Shown piece after piece: positions 1 to 8,554 of a stretch of 45,104 bases of DNA (position 1 is the first letter of the stretch; each line of letters opens with the position of its first letter). The position numbers were made by a program, and so were the translations under genes. This DNA comes from Lachnospiraceae bacterium. GTDB lineage: Bacteria > Bacillota > Clostridia > Lachnospirales > Lachnospiraceae. The notes under the pieces were generated by a model. It saw only the letters and a list, made by a program, of their open reading frames with translations, had not been told where the DNA came from and made no database searches. The DNA lies in assembly GCA_029225065.1 (NCBI GenBank), contig JAQXVT010000064.1, forward strand, positions 1 to 45,104. The letters are read 5' to 3'.

Positions 1-1
1 C

Positions 2-469
2 GGACAGGGCAGACGGCGTTATGCAGGCTACCTGCAGGCCATGCGAAAAGCGGGTCTTAAGGTGGAGGGAAAACGGATCTGCTGGATCGATACGCAGGAA
101 ATGCGCGAATCGCTGACATTCAGCCAGCGCATTCTGGAGCGAATGAAGGACTGCAGCGCCTGTGTCTGTTACAATGACGAGCTGGCGCATCTGCTGACGG
201 CGCGCGCGCAGGCGGCGGGGATTCGGATACCGCAGGATCTTTCTCTGGTGAGTGTCGACAATTCTGAGCTGGCCCGTTTAAATGCGGTGCCGCTGACCTC
301 GGTGACACATCCGCACGACGTGCTCGGCGTAAAGGCCGCAGAAAATATGCTTGGGTTGATCACAGACCCGGGAGGCGATGCAACCTTCGAATTTGAAGGG
401 GAGATCGAAAGCCGGAGGTCTGTTGTACCATACAATACCACACAAAAAGAAAAGGAGAGCAAGACATGA
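2..469 (+). CDS. araR: AraR-type arabinose repressor, C-terminal part (partial)
   Basis: This is the last 155 codons of a LacI/GalR-type ligand-binding domain; the frame is open to the left edge, so the start and the DNA-binding domain lie outside the window. Visible family traits are the G-x-x-R-x-x-GY-x-x-AM block at the left edge, the stretch on operator choice and dated ligand contacts (IPQDLSLVSVDNSEL), and the closing LTSVTHPHDVLGVKAAENML helix. The gene ends in ATGA, overlapping the araA start by 4 nt, so the two are probably translationally coupled. AraR proteins repress arabinose genes and are released by L-arabinose. The assignment to AraR rather than another LacI-type sugar repressor rests mainly on the araA neighbour and on the EFEGEIESRRSV ending. 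Confidence 0.8.
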   Translation, partial: GQGRRRYAGYLQAMRKAGLKVEGKRICWIDTQEMRESLTFSQRILERMKDCSACVCYNDELAHLLTARAQAAGIRIPQDLSLVSVDNSELARLNAVPLTSVTHPHDVLGVKAAENMLGLITDPGGDATFEFEGEIESRRSVVPYNTTQKEKESKT

Positions 470-1962
470 AAGCAGCAAAGAATTACAAATTCTGGTTCGC
501 AACCGGTTCTCAGGATCTTTACGGAGATGAGTGCCTCAGAAAAGTAGCAGAGCATTCCAAGATCATCGTAGACAAACTGAACGCATCCGGAGTACTTCCG
601 TACGAAGTCGTATGGAAGCCGACGCTGATTACAAACGAAGTAATCCGCAAAACATTCAACGAGGCAAATGCGGACGAGGAGTGCGCAGGCGTAATCACCT
701 GGATGCACACCTTCTCACCGGCAAAATCCTGGATTCTTGGCCTTCAGGAGTACCGCAAACCGCTGCTTCATCTTCATACACAGTTCAACGAAGAGATTCC
801 GTATGACACGATCGATATGGACTTCATGAACGAGAACCAGTCCGCACACGGCGACCGTGAGTACGGTCACATCGTAACCCGCATGGGCATCGAGCGCAAG
901 GTAATCGTCGGTCACTGGAATGACCGCAAAGTGCAGGAGCGTATCGCATCCTGGATGCGCACCGCAATCGGTATCATGGAGAGCAGCCACATCCGCGTAA
1001 TGCGTATCGCTGACAACATGAGAAACGTAGCCGTTACCGAGGGTGACAAGGTAGAGGCACAGATCAAATTCGGCTGGGAAGTAGATGCATATCCGGTCAA
1101 TGAGATCGCAGAGGCAGTTGCAGCAGTCGGCAAGGCTGACGTTGACACTCTGGTAGAAGAGTACTATGACAAATATCAGATCCTGCTTGAGGGCAGAGAT
1201 GAGGCAGAGTTCCGCAGGCACGTAGCAGTACAGTCACAGTTCGTGATCTGTTTCGAGCGTTTCCTGGAGGAGAAGAATTATCAGGCGATCGTGACACACT
1301 TCGGCGATCTCGGCGCACTGCAGCAGCTTCCGGGTCTTGCAATCCAGCGTCTGATGGAGAAAGGCTACGGCTTCGGCGGCGAGGGCGACTGGAAGACAGC
1401 AGCCATGGTTCGCCTGATGAAGATCATGAGCCAGAATGTTCCGAACGCAAAGGGTACTTCCTTCATGGAGGACTACACATACAACCTCGTACCGGGCAAG
1501 GAAGGCGTGCTTGAGGCACACATGCTTGAGGTTTGCCCGACCATCGCAGACGGCCCGATCAGCATCAAGGTAAATCCGCTCTCCATGGGTGACCGCGAGG
1601 ATCCGGCTCGTCTCGTATTTACCTCCAAAGAGGGACCGGCAATCGCCACATCCCTGATCGACCTTGGCAACCGTTTCCGCCTCATCATCAACGATGTAGA
1701 CTGCAAGAAGCCGGAGAAGCCGATGCCGAAGCTTCCGGTAGCAACCGCATTCTGGACACCGCAGCCGGATCTGGCAACAGGAGCAGAGGCATGGATCCTT
1801 GCAGGCGGCGCACACCACACCGCATTCTCCTACGACCTGACTGCAGAGCAGATGGGCGACTGGGCAGCAGCAATGGGCATCGAGGCCGTTTACATCGACA
1901 AAGATACCAACATCCGCAGCCTCAAGAATGAGCTGAAGTGGAATTCGGTATACTACAGATAA
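466..1962 (+). CDS. araA: L-arabinose isomerase
   Basis: Cytoplasmic enzyme converting L-arabinose to L-ribulose, the first step of the isomerase route to xylulose 5-phosphate. The protein is 498 residues, close to the usual 500 of the family. The metal and catalytic residues are in place: Glu306 in FGGEGDW, Glu335 in SFMEDY, His352 in LEAHMLE and His450/451 in GGAHHTAF. The ATG is preceded by AAAGGAGAG and overlaps the stop of the repressor gene by 4 nt. The next enzyme acting on a phosphorylated product, AraD, is encoded at 27190, and no ribulokinase gene is present in this window. A hairpin terminator follows at 1985. Confidence 0.97.
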   Translation: MKAAKNYKFWFATGSQDLYGDECLRKVAEHSKIIVDKLNASGVLPYEVVWKPTLITNEVIRKTFNEANADEECAGVITWMHTFSPAKSWILGLQEYRKPLLHLHTQFNEEIPYDTIDMDFMNENQSAHGDREYGHIVTRMGIERKVIVGHWNDRKVQERIASWMRTAIGIMESSHIRVMRIADNMRNVAVTEGDKVEAQIKFGWEVDAYPVNEIAEAVAAVGKADVDTLVEEYYDKYQILLEGRDEAEFRRHVAVQSQFVICFERFLEEKNYQAIVTHFGDLGALQQLPGLAIQRLMEKGYGFGGEGDWKTAAMVRLMKIMSQNVPNAKGTSFMEDYTYNLVPGKEGVLEAHMLEVCPTIADGPISIKVNPLSMGDREDPARLVFTSKEGPAIATSLIDLGNRFRLIINDVDCKKPEKPMPKLPVATAFWTPQPDLATGAEAWILAGGAHHTAFSYDLTAEQMGDWAAAMGIEAVYIDKDTNIRSLKNELKWNSVYYR

Positions 1963-1984
1963 ACTGAAACAAAAAAGAAAAATA

Positions 1985-2035
1985 AGACCGGCAGGTTCCG
2001 TACGCTGATACAGGCGGAAGCTGCTGGTCTTTTTA
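1985..2035 (+). terminator. Rho-independent terminator after araA
   Basis: An imperfect 16-bp stem (AGACCGGCAGGTTCCG at 1985-2000 with CGGAAGCTGCTGGTCT at 2015-2030, one G-U pair and one mismatch) is followed by TTTT. It lies 22 nt after the araA stop and also faces the 3' end of the Uma2 remnant on the other strand. Confidence 0.8.
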
Positions 2036-2037
2036 TA

Positions 2038-2412
2038 TCAGATAAGTTCTCTGATGCAAACAAAAAATCCTGGGTAAATTCCGGATGGAATCGGATTGTC
2101 AAAGGAATAGAGATTGCAGTTTTCTTCTGCCTCAAAATTGTAAACATCTACAATGTCTTTTGCTGGATTTACAATCCAGTATTCGCGGACACCTGCTGCG
2201 CGGTATTTAAAAAGTTTAATGCATAATCTCTTTTCCAAGTTGCAGGAGAAACGATTTCGATTACGAAATCAGGTGGTTCCCTCACAGCCGCGGTCAGAAA
2301 GTTTGTCTTTTTCGCAAATGATGCTGATATCCGGTTCTACGTATGTTTTGTCATCTTTGTTCAGAAAAACGGCAAACATTTCATTATAAAAATAAAGATT
2401 TCTTTGGTTCAT
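2038..2412 (-). pseudogene. Uma2-family (DUF820) nuclease remnant with two frameshifts
   Basis: Read on the minus strand from the ATG at 2412, the pieces match the Uma2 restriction-endonuclease-like fold in order: FAVFLNKDDKTYVEPDISII, then PDFVIEIVSPATWKRDYAL, then LFKYRAAGVREYWIVNP. The pieces lie in three frames. A one-base gain near 2280 (after the EG of the glycine turn) and a one-base loss near 2220 (in the YALKLF stretch) are needed to join them. The core catalytic region (EPD...EIVSP...K) is recognisable, but the usual N-terminal 60 or so residues are missing. Uma2 proteins are common, often multicopy, and of uncertain function. This copy is almost certainly dead. Confidence 0.75.
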
Positions 2413-2739
2413 GATATGCGGAGGAGAGAAAAAAGCAAGGACAAAAAGGAGATTAAGAAAAATTTAATCAGACAGCCCATGCCGCCTCTTGTAAATACCT
2501 GGAAAAATGCTTATAATCGAAGAGATAGTGCCGAAAAACAAAGTGTATTCGGCATGTTGGATTTCATGAAAATATCGATGGTATTTATGAAATATCATGG
2601 AGAGCCAGTGTCAGAAGGAAAACTCTTTATGAGAACACATATGTGAGGATTTTTTATAATTTTGTAAATAATGAAAGTGAACTTGGAATAACCGCTTTGA
2701 TATGTGATATAAGAAAAAGAGAAAAAACGGGAGAGAAAC
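2413..2739. other. Gap with no recognised gene
   Basis: The 327 bp between the Uma2 remnant and the transpeptidase gene are AT-rich. A short plus-strand reading frame (2404-2646) exists but resembles nothing I know, and it overlaps the Uma2 remnant. A weak promoter may lie near 2690-2715 (TTGGAA, GATATAAG), 25-50 nt before the ribosome site of the next gene, but its spacing is poor. Confidence 0.4.
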
Positions 2740-4914
2740 ATGGGAGAAGAAAAGCAGCAGGGGGAGAAGCGCGCAGGAAGCACAGGCACCCAGGGCAGGC
2801 GTCCGGCGGGCGGACGAAGCAGCGTTTATGGTTCAAAGGAGAGCCAGCAGATGATGAAACGCTCAGCACAGCATTCCGCGCAGGCAAGGCGGGTGCAGAC
2901 CGGGGAAGAAAAGAAGGCTGTGTCAGCGAAGCACACAAAAAATGAAGATTCGCGGAGCAGTAAGAATGCAAAAGCCGGACTGGAGAAAAGAAAAAACGGG
3001 GAAGCGGTATCCAGAGTACCGTCAGAGAGAAGCATAAAAAAAGCAGACGTAAAGTCTGGAACTGAGAATCAAAAGATCAGGGGAACATCGGCTCAGAAGC
3101 AGAAAGAGCATACAAAAAACGAAAACACGAAAAAAGTAGAAAAAACGCAATTGTCGGCATCGGAAAGAACAGCGCGTACGGAACGTGCTCACCATACCTC
3201 TCTGGTAGAATCAGAGCGGGTGAGTACACGGCCGGAGCGAAAGAAAGTCTCCGGGAGCCTTTCAACGTCAGAAAACGGCAATGCGCCCAAAAAGAACAGA
3301 AAGTATGTGTCAGAAGAACAGAAAGCAGGAAGCAGTAAAAAAACAGGAAGTGAAGAAAAATCACTGAATCTAAGAAGAAAAGCGAAAGGGACCGAAACAA
3401 AAGAAGATAAAAAAAGAGCAGCAGGTGCGTCGGTAACGAAGAAAAACGGGCGGAATACGGGTGAAGAAAAAAATGATGTTGTTAAAAATTCAGCTCAGAA
3501 ACAGCGACAAAGCGAAGCATCAGCACCACGCCCTCGCGTCGGCAGCCACAAACTCCTCATCCACTGTCTCTGGGGATTTGGCGGCGTCATGCTCGTGGTG
3601 TACATTGCAGTGGCTGTCTACTTCAGCTCTCATTTTTATGAGGATACCGAAATCTATGGGATCGACTGCAGCCAGAAGAGCATTGCGGAGGTAAAGGAGC
3701 TCGTCACGGACAAGCTGGATGAATACCGGCTGGAGGTAAAGGAGCGCGGTGGTACGAGCGAGTATGTAAGTGCTGATCAGATCGACCTGAAATTCGTCGA
3801 CAACAGCAGTATTGACCGGATGGCAAAAGCACAGCGCTCGTATATCTGGCCGATCATGCTGATGATGGAGCGGGATGATATGGCGAGTGTGGCCTTTTCG
3901 TATGATCAGAAAAAGGCGCTGACGGCATTTCGGGATTTGGAATGCATGAATCCAATTTACACAAAAGCACCGACCGACGCTTACATTCAGGTGACAGACA
4001 ATGGGTTTGAGATCGTGGAGGAGACCGAGGGAAATACTCTGAATCCGGAGACGATCGCAAAGGCATTGTATGCGGCGCTCGACGGCGGAAAGTCGGTTCT
4101 TGATCTGGAGGCAGAAGACTGTTATCTGAAACCGGATCTCTACAGTGATGATGAAGCGCTGGTTGCAGAGGCGGAGGCAAAAGATGCACTCGTGCAGGCA
4201 GATATTACATACGAGTTCGGCAGCAGGCAGGAGCGGGTCAACGCGCCGGTGATTGCGCAGTGGATCACACAGGCGGCGGACGGCAGCTACGTCATTGACG
4301 ATGTGGAGGTCACACAGTACGTGGAAGAGCTTGCGGCAAAGTATGACACATTCGGACTTCCGCGGCAGTTTTATACCTCGCTTGGCACGACAGTCACACT
4401 GACGGACGGAGATTACGGCTGGTGCATGGATCAGGATGCGACGGTTGTTGATCTGCTCAACGCACTTGGCTCCGGCTATCAGGGCACGATGGAGCCACAG
4501 TATACATACACGGCGATGAGCCGCGAAGAAAACGACATCGGAGATACGTACGTGGAAATCTGTATTTCTCAGCAGGTAATGTGGTGCTATAAGGACGGTG
4601 TCTGCATTGTGTATACACCGGTTGTCACGGGCAATCCGAACAAGGGAAATGCAACGCCGTCAAACGGTGTGTGGTCGATTGATGCGAAGATGCAGAACTA
4701 TACGCTGGTTGGTGAGGGCTATCGCTCACCGGTGGATTTCTGGATGCCGTTCAACGGAAATGTCGGAATCCACGACATGCAGACGAGAGCGTATTTTGGC
4801 GGCACAATCTATCTGACAAATGGTTCGCACGGCTGCGTCAATACGCCGTATGAGAACGCAAGGATGATTTATGAGAATGTTTCAATTGGAACGCCGGTTA
4901 TCGTGTATGACTAG
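2740..4914 (+). CDS. L,D-transpeptidase (YkuD) with PG-binding domain and long basic cytoplasmic tail
   Basis: A 724-residue single-pass membrane protein expected to crosslink or remodel peptidoglycan outside the membrane. Residues 1-270 are a low-complexity, Lys/Ser/Glu-rich tail with no fold I recognise. Residues 272-295 form one transmembrane helix. Residues 300-570 look like the PG_binding_4 type repeat region found ahead of clostridial YkuD domains. Residues 590-724 are the YkuD catalytic domain: an IHD motif, then SHGCVN with the catalytic Cys at about 699. The ATG follows GGGAGAGAAAC. It stands alone, with its own flanks and no clear terminator. The 270-residue basic tail is much longer than usual; it might bind nucleic acid, phospholipid or division proteins, but nothing in the sequence decides this. 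Confidence 0.92.
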   Translation: MGEEKQQGEKRAGSTGTQGRRPAGGRSSVYGSKESQQMMKRSAQHSAQARRVQTGEEKKAVSAKHTKNEDSRSSKNAKAGLEKRKNGEAVSRVPSERSIKKADVKSGTENQKIRGTSAQKQKEHTKNENTKKVEKTQLSASERTARTERAHHTSLVESERVSTRPERKKVSGSLSTSENGNAPKKNRKYVSEEQKAGSSKKTGSEEKSLNLRRKAKGTETKEDKKRAAGASVTKKNGRNTGEEKNDVVKNSAQKQRQSEASAPRPRVGSHKLLIHCLWGFGGVMLVVYIAVAVYFSSHFYEDTEIYGIDCSQKSIAEVKELVTDKLDEYRLEVKERGGTSEYVSADQIDLKFVDNSSIDRMAKAQRSYIWPIMLMMERDDMASVAFSYDQKKALTAFRDLECMNPIYTKAPTDAYIQVTDNGFEIVEETEGNTLNPETIAKALYAALDGGKSVLDLEAEDCYLKPDLYSDDEALVAEAEAKDALVQADITYEFGSRQERVNAPVIAQWITQAADGSYVIDDVEVTQYVEELAAKYDTFGLPRQFYTSLGTTVTLTDGDYGWCMDQDATVVDLLNALGSGYQGTMEPQYTYTAMSREENDIGDTYVEICISQQVMWCYKDGVCIVYTPVVTGNPNKGNATPSNGVWSIDAKMQNYTLVGEGYRSPVDFWMPFNGNVGIHDMQTRAYFGGTIYLTNGSHGCVNTPYENARMIYENVSIGTPVIVYD

Positions 4915-4990
4915 ATTTAAGCATGCTCTGGCGCAGTGTTTATGAAAGAACGGTTTTTTGTGGCTGATAATATAAATTTGCCACTGTGTC

Positions 4991-5019
4991 TTGCTAAAGT
5001 GTTCGATAGCTGTTATAAT
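4991..5019 (+). promoter_or_regulatory. Sigma-A-type promoter for the chorismate mutase-shikimate kinase gene
   Basis: TTGCTA at 4991-4996, a 17-nt spacer, then TATAAT at 5014-5019. The start of transcription would be near 5026, giving a leader of about 190 nt before the gene. Confidence 0.75.
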
Positions 5020-5025
5020 GATACA

Positions 5026-5210
5026 AATTTGCGGTTGCAGCAGGTGTGTATTTTGATGTAGATTGCGAATGTCAGCTACAATCATTTCGTGATCCTGCAG
5101 GGATCATCTACGGAGAGTACTTTAGCGAGATGTTTTCCGGAGCATGAGCAGCAGCCGGCCGCGAAAGAAAACGGCCCAGCGTAAGATGCGCCGGGCAGAA
5201 AAGAGGAATA
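5026..5210 (+). promoter_or_regulatory. Structured leader with serial hairpins
   Basis: The leader of the bifunctional gene holds at least three stem-loops in a row: TGTAG/CTACA (5057-5080), TGATCC/GGATCA with a 5-nt loop (5090-5106) and GGCCG/CGGCC (5157-5176), with an alternative GCCC/GGGC pairing just before the ribosome site. No T-box signature (AGGGTGG box) or known riboswitch core is recognised. Whether it regulates anything is unknown. Confidence 0.4.
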
Positions 5211-5213
5211 GTG

Positions 5214-6002
5214 ATGAATCAGCTTGAAATATTACGAGAGAGTCTGGGACAGTGTGACGAAATCCTGCTGGATGCGCTTCTGATGCGTAACCGTGTAGTG
5301 GAAGATATCATGGTATACAAGGAGGAGAATGATATTCCGATCCTTCAGCCGGAGCAGGAGGCCAAGCAGAGAGAATGGCTGAAAAAGCGGATGGAGGGAA
5401 AACGCCATACCGACGAAGTGGCAGCCGTATTTGAGGAGATTACAAGAAACAGTAAGCGGATTCAGGCGCGCAAGCTCTTCGATTACAATATCGTCCTGAT
5501 CGGCTTCATGGGAGCAGGCAAATCGACAATCTCTGATTTTCTGCGCACTGTATTTGCGATGGAAGTGGTAGAGATGGATCAGATCATCGCAGAGCGGGAG
5601 GGCATGTCGATCTCCGATATCTTTGAGACGTACGGCGAGGAATACTTCCGCGATCTGGAGACAAACCTTCTGATTGAGATGCAGTCACGGACAAACGTGG
5701 TGATCTCCTGCGGCGGCGGCGTGCCGATGCGCGAGCGCAATGTAGTCGAGATGAAGAAAAATGGCCGCGTGGTACTTCTGACCGCAAAGCCGGAGACAAT
5801 CTTAAATCGCGTCAAGGACAATCACGACCGTCCGCTGCTTGAGGGCAACAAGACGGTGCCGTATATCGCAGAGCTGATGGAGAAACGCCGCGAGAAATAC
5901 GAGGCCGCAGCGGACATCGTGATCGAGACAGACGGCAAAGACAAGCTGCAGATCTGCGAGGAACTCGTGCAGAGACTGCGTGCGGTGGATGCGGAGGCAT
6001 AA
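5214..6002 (+). CDS. Bifunctional chorismate mutase - shikimate kinase
   Basis: The first 85 or so residues are an AroQ-type helical chorismate mutase (ILRESLGQCDEILLDALLMR, then the helix with VYKEEN and the closing EITRNSKRIQARKLF). The rest is a shikimate kinase: P-loop GFMGAGKST at about residues 97-105, the DQII acid pair near 121, FRDLE near 150, CGGGVP near 172 and the lid DRPLL near 208. The product would phosphorylate shikimate with ATP and convert chorismate to prephenate. I prefer the ATG at 5214 over the GTG at 5211, because AGAGGA lies about 7 nt upstream of it. As a shikimate consumer beside a quinate/shikimate locus it may link imported shikimate to aromatic amino acid synthesis. 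A bidirectional terminator follows. Confidence 0.92.
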   Translation: MNQLEILRESLGQCDEILLDALLMRNRVVEDIMVYKEENDIPILQPEQEAKQREWLKKRMEGKRHTDEVAAVFEEITRNSKRIQARKLFDYNIVLIGFMGAGKSTISDFLRTVFAMEVVEMDQIIAEREGMSISDIFETYGEEYFRDLETNLLIEMQSRTNVVISCGGGVPMRERNVVEMKKNGRVVLLTAKPETILNRVKDNHDRPLLEGNKTVPYIAELMEKRREKYEAAADIVIETDGKDKLQICEELVQRLRAVDAEA

Positions 6003-6092
6003 GTACAGGAAACTTGTGCCGGTCAGTTGAGAAAAAAGAGGCATTGTGCTGTAAGAAATACCAATTCAGAGTGGCAGGAAAATAAAAGAAGA

Positions 6093-6134
6093 AGCGCCTG
6101 CAGACAGAACAAAATTTGTTTGCAGGCGCTTTTT
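6093..6134. terminator. Bidirectional terminator between convergent genes
   Basis: The 10-bp stem AGCGCCTGCA (6093-6102) pairs with TGCAGGCGCT (6121-6130), followed by TTTT on the plus strand and a T-rich stretch on the minus strand. It sits between the kinase gene and the convergent dctP gene. Confidence 0.85.
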
Positions 6135-6180
6135 GCAGCTGTTTTGCGGAATTCAATGTTTAGTGTCAAAACCTGCCGCA

Positions 6181-7227
6181 TTATTTAGACATATACGCAT
6201 CGTAAATATCCTGATTAATACTTGATTCAATAGACACATATACCGACGCTGCTGCGTCACGCATTGCATCCCGTGTCTCATCTGAGAGTGTCACGATCTT
6301 TGTGCCGCTCGCTTCGATTGTTGCGATACGATCTGCGATACGGGCGTCGGACTGCTCTCTTGCATAGGCGGTGACTGTTTTTGCAGCCTGCGTCATAATT
6401 GCCTGGTCCTCTTTGGAAAGATTCTGGAAGAATTCATCGTTTACGATCAGGGAGATAAGGTGCGGAAGATGATTTGTTTCCACAACGTAATCCTGCTGCT
6501 CATAAAGCCGGTTCGATACGATGACCTCATATGGATTTTCCTGCGCGTCGATCGTGTGCTGCTGCAGTCCGATGTAGACTTCGCTGAATGACATCGGCGT
6601 TGGGTTGGCACCGAGTGTTTTCCAGAATGCGAGGTGATAGCTGTTCTCCATCGTACGGATTTTCTGCCCTTTGAAATCAGAAAAATCAGAAACGTTTTTA
6701 TTGGTGCTCATGACGCGGAAGCCCTGGTCAGCCATGCCGAGCAGATGGTAACCGCCATCGGTATACACGTCGCTGATCAGCTGCCAGAAGGCAGGATCAT
6801 CGATTTTTTCGCGGCAGTCGTCGAGCGAATCAAATGCGCATGGAAGATCGAATACAGCGAGGTCATTCATAAAAGAAACCTGAGGGGCAGTGTTCTGGAC
6901 AATGAACGGGATGTCACCATCGGAGCACGTCTCAAGCAAATCGCGGTCACCGCCAAGAGATCCATTGGCGTAGACCTGAATTTTCATGCGTCCATCGCTT
7001 AGGCTGGAAACCTCCTCAGCAAATTTTTCAGAGAAAATCTGCGTCACGGTGTCTTCCGGGCTTGCCGTTGCGAGCGGCCAGGCGTAACGCTGTACGGTAT
7101 CGTCACTGCGGCCGCAGCCACTAAGCAGCAGCGCAAGAAGCCCGGTGCAGGCAGCAAGTGAAAGACGACGCATGGAAGGAGTTTTTGAAGCATTATTTTT
7201 TGAAGAAAGATTATTTTTTCGAAACAT
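6181..7227 (-). CDS. dctP: TRAP transporter substrate-binding lipoprotein (DctP)
   Basis: The 348-residue protein carries a lipoprotein signal (basic start, hydrophobic LALLLSGC with the lipidated Cys at 38), then the two-lobed DctP fold. Typical stretches are DLAVFDLPCAF, GQKIRTMENSYHLAFWKTLGANPTPMSF and GLQQHTIDAQENP, the block containing the family arginine that binds the carboxylate of the ligand. It would capture an organic acid outside the membrane and pass it to DctQ/DctM. The gene is last in the minus-strand set dctQ-dctM-dctP, 16 nt after dctM. AAGGAAC precedes the ATG. Context suggests quinate, shikimate or a related hydroaromatic acid as ligand, but this is inference. Confidence 0.95.
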   Translation of the reverse strand: MFRKNNLSSKNNASKTPSMRRLSLAACTGLLALLLSGCGRSDDTVQRYAWPLATASPEDTVTQIFSEKFAEEVSSLSDGRMKIQVYANGSLGGDRDLLETCSDGDIPFIVQNTAPQVSFMNDLAVFDLPCAFDSLDDCREKIDDPAFWQLISDVYTDGGYHLLGMADQGFRVMSTNKNVSDFSDFKGQKIRTMENSYHLAFWKTLGANPTPMSFSEVYIGLQQHTIDAQENPYEVIVSNRLYEQQDYVVETNHLPHLISLIVNDEFFQNLSKEDQAIMTQAAKTVTAYAREQSDARIADRIATIEASGTKIVTLSDETRDAMRDAAASVYVSIESSINQDIYDAYMSK

Positions 7228-7243
7228 AGACGGTTCCTTTCTG

Positions 7244-8554
7244 CTACAGAATTCCGATAGAAAGAGCCGGAATAAAGGTGATCAGAAGCAGTGCGATGAG
7301 GAAGAGTACGATCATCGGCATTGCTTTTTTGGCGATATTCATGACAGGGACTTCCGTCAGGGAGCTGGCAACAAAGAGGTTGACACCGATCGGCGGGGTT
7401 ACAAATCCGATTGCGAGGTTGACAACCATGATGATACCGAACTGGATTGGATCGACACCGATGGCCTCAACGATCGGAAGCAGGATCGGCGTGAGAATCA
7501 AAATGGCAGGGGTGGTGTCCATGACCATGCCAACCAGCAGAAGAAATACATTGATCACAAGCAGAATTGCCACAGGGCTGTGGAAATTCTCCAGAATGAA
7601 CGTGCTCACTGTCTGCGGTACCTGCATCAGCGTCAGTACGCGCGAGAAGGCAGTCGATGCTGCCAGAATGAACAGAATCGGTGTGAATGTGCGGATTGCT
7701 TCCACGAAAATGCTCCAGATATCGCGCAGGTGAATGGTGCGGTAGATCACCAGACTGACAAGGAATGCGTAAAATACTGAGATGACAGCTGCTTCCGTCG
7801 GGGAAGCAATGCCGGTGTAGATGCATCCGAGAATGATGACCGGGCTGAGCAGCGCGAAGAAGCTTTCTTTTAAAACACGAAACAGTCCTTTTTCATGAAG
7901 CTGTGACACTTCTGCATGGATTTTTTCTTTGTCTTCTCCGAAGCGTTTGCAGTGATAGATAGCATAGAGCATCAGCAGGAGACCAATCATCAGCCCCGGA
8001 ATGATGCCGGCGAGAAACAGATTGCTCACAGAAGCGCCGGAGGCCATGCCGTACATGATAAACGGAATGCTCGGCGGAATGATGACACCAAGACCGCCTG
8101 CCACTGCGACAATCGCGGTGGAAAAGGTTAGATCGTATCCGAGTGAAGTCAGAATCGGAATCGTCATGCTTCCAACCGCGGCGACAGTCGCCGGAGCGGA
8201 ACCGGAGATCGCGCCGTAAAAAAGACAGGTAACGATTACAGCGCACGGCATACCGGCGGTAAAGCGGCCAAGAAAGTAAGCAAAAACATTAAAAAGCTTC
8301 TTGGAAATGCCGCCCTTTGCCATGACGATGCCGGATAAAACAAACATCGGTACAGCGAGGAGCGGGAAAGAATCGAGACCGCCGAACATGGCGCGGATCA
8401 GATATTTGGCGCCGACGGTAAACGACGGGTCAAAGATCGACGGAAGCACGGAGGTGATTCCAAGCGTAATGGATACCGGGATCGCAATTACGAGTAAGAG
8501 TACAAAATCAGAAATAATACGGCAGCAGGCATCAGTGTTCCTTCTCATTTGCAT
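7244..8554 (-). CDS. dctM: TRAP transporter large permease (DctM)
   Basis: About 436 residues with 12 or so membrane segments. Family stretches include FPLLAVPMFVLSG near the start, the GxxxPPSIPFIMYG loop (GLGVIIPPSIPF) and FVTPPIGVNLFVASSL near the end. It is the transport subunit using the sodium or proton gradient. The longest open frame runs back to 8752, but that stretch lies inside dctQ and has no family character, so I place the start at the ATG at 8554 (or 8548), overlapping the end of dctQ by about 20 nt. The AGAAGGAAC sequence lies just downstream of these ATGs, so the exact start is uncertain. Confidence 0.9.
   Translation of the reverse strand: MQMRRNTDACCRIISDFVLLLVIAIPVSITLGITSVLPSIFDPSFTVGAKYLIRAMFGGLDSFPLLAVPMFVLSGIVMAKGGISKKLFNVFAYFLGRFTAGMPCAVIVTCLFYGAISGSAPATVAAVGSMTIPILTSLGYDLTFSTAIVAVAGGLGVIIPPSIPFIMYGMASGASVSNLFLAGIIPGLMIGLLLMLYAIYHCKRFGEDKEKIHAEVSQLHEKGLFRVLKESFFALLSPVIILGCIYTGIASPTEAAVISVFYAFLVSLVIYRTIHLRDIWSIFVEAIRTFTPILFILAASTAFSRVLTLMQVPQTVSTFILENFHSPVAILLVINVFLLLVGMVMDTTPAILILTPILLPIVEAIGVDPIQFGIIMVVNLAIGFVTPPIGVNLFVASSLTEVPVMNIAKKAMPMIVLFLIALLLITFIPALSIGIL

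Noticed and set aside
5026-5213. T-box or known aromatic amino acid riboswitch
   Set aside because: The T-box sequence and a competing terminator are not found; only generic hairpins are seen.
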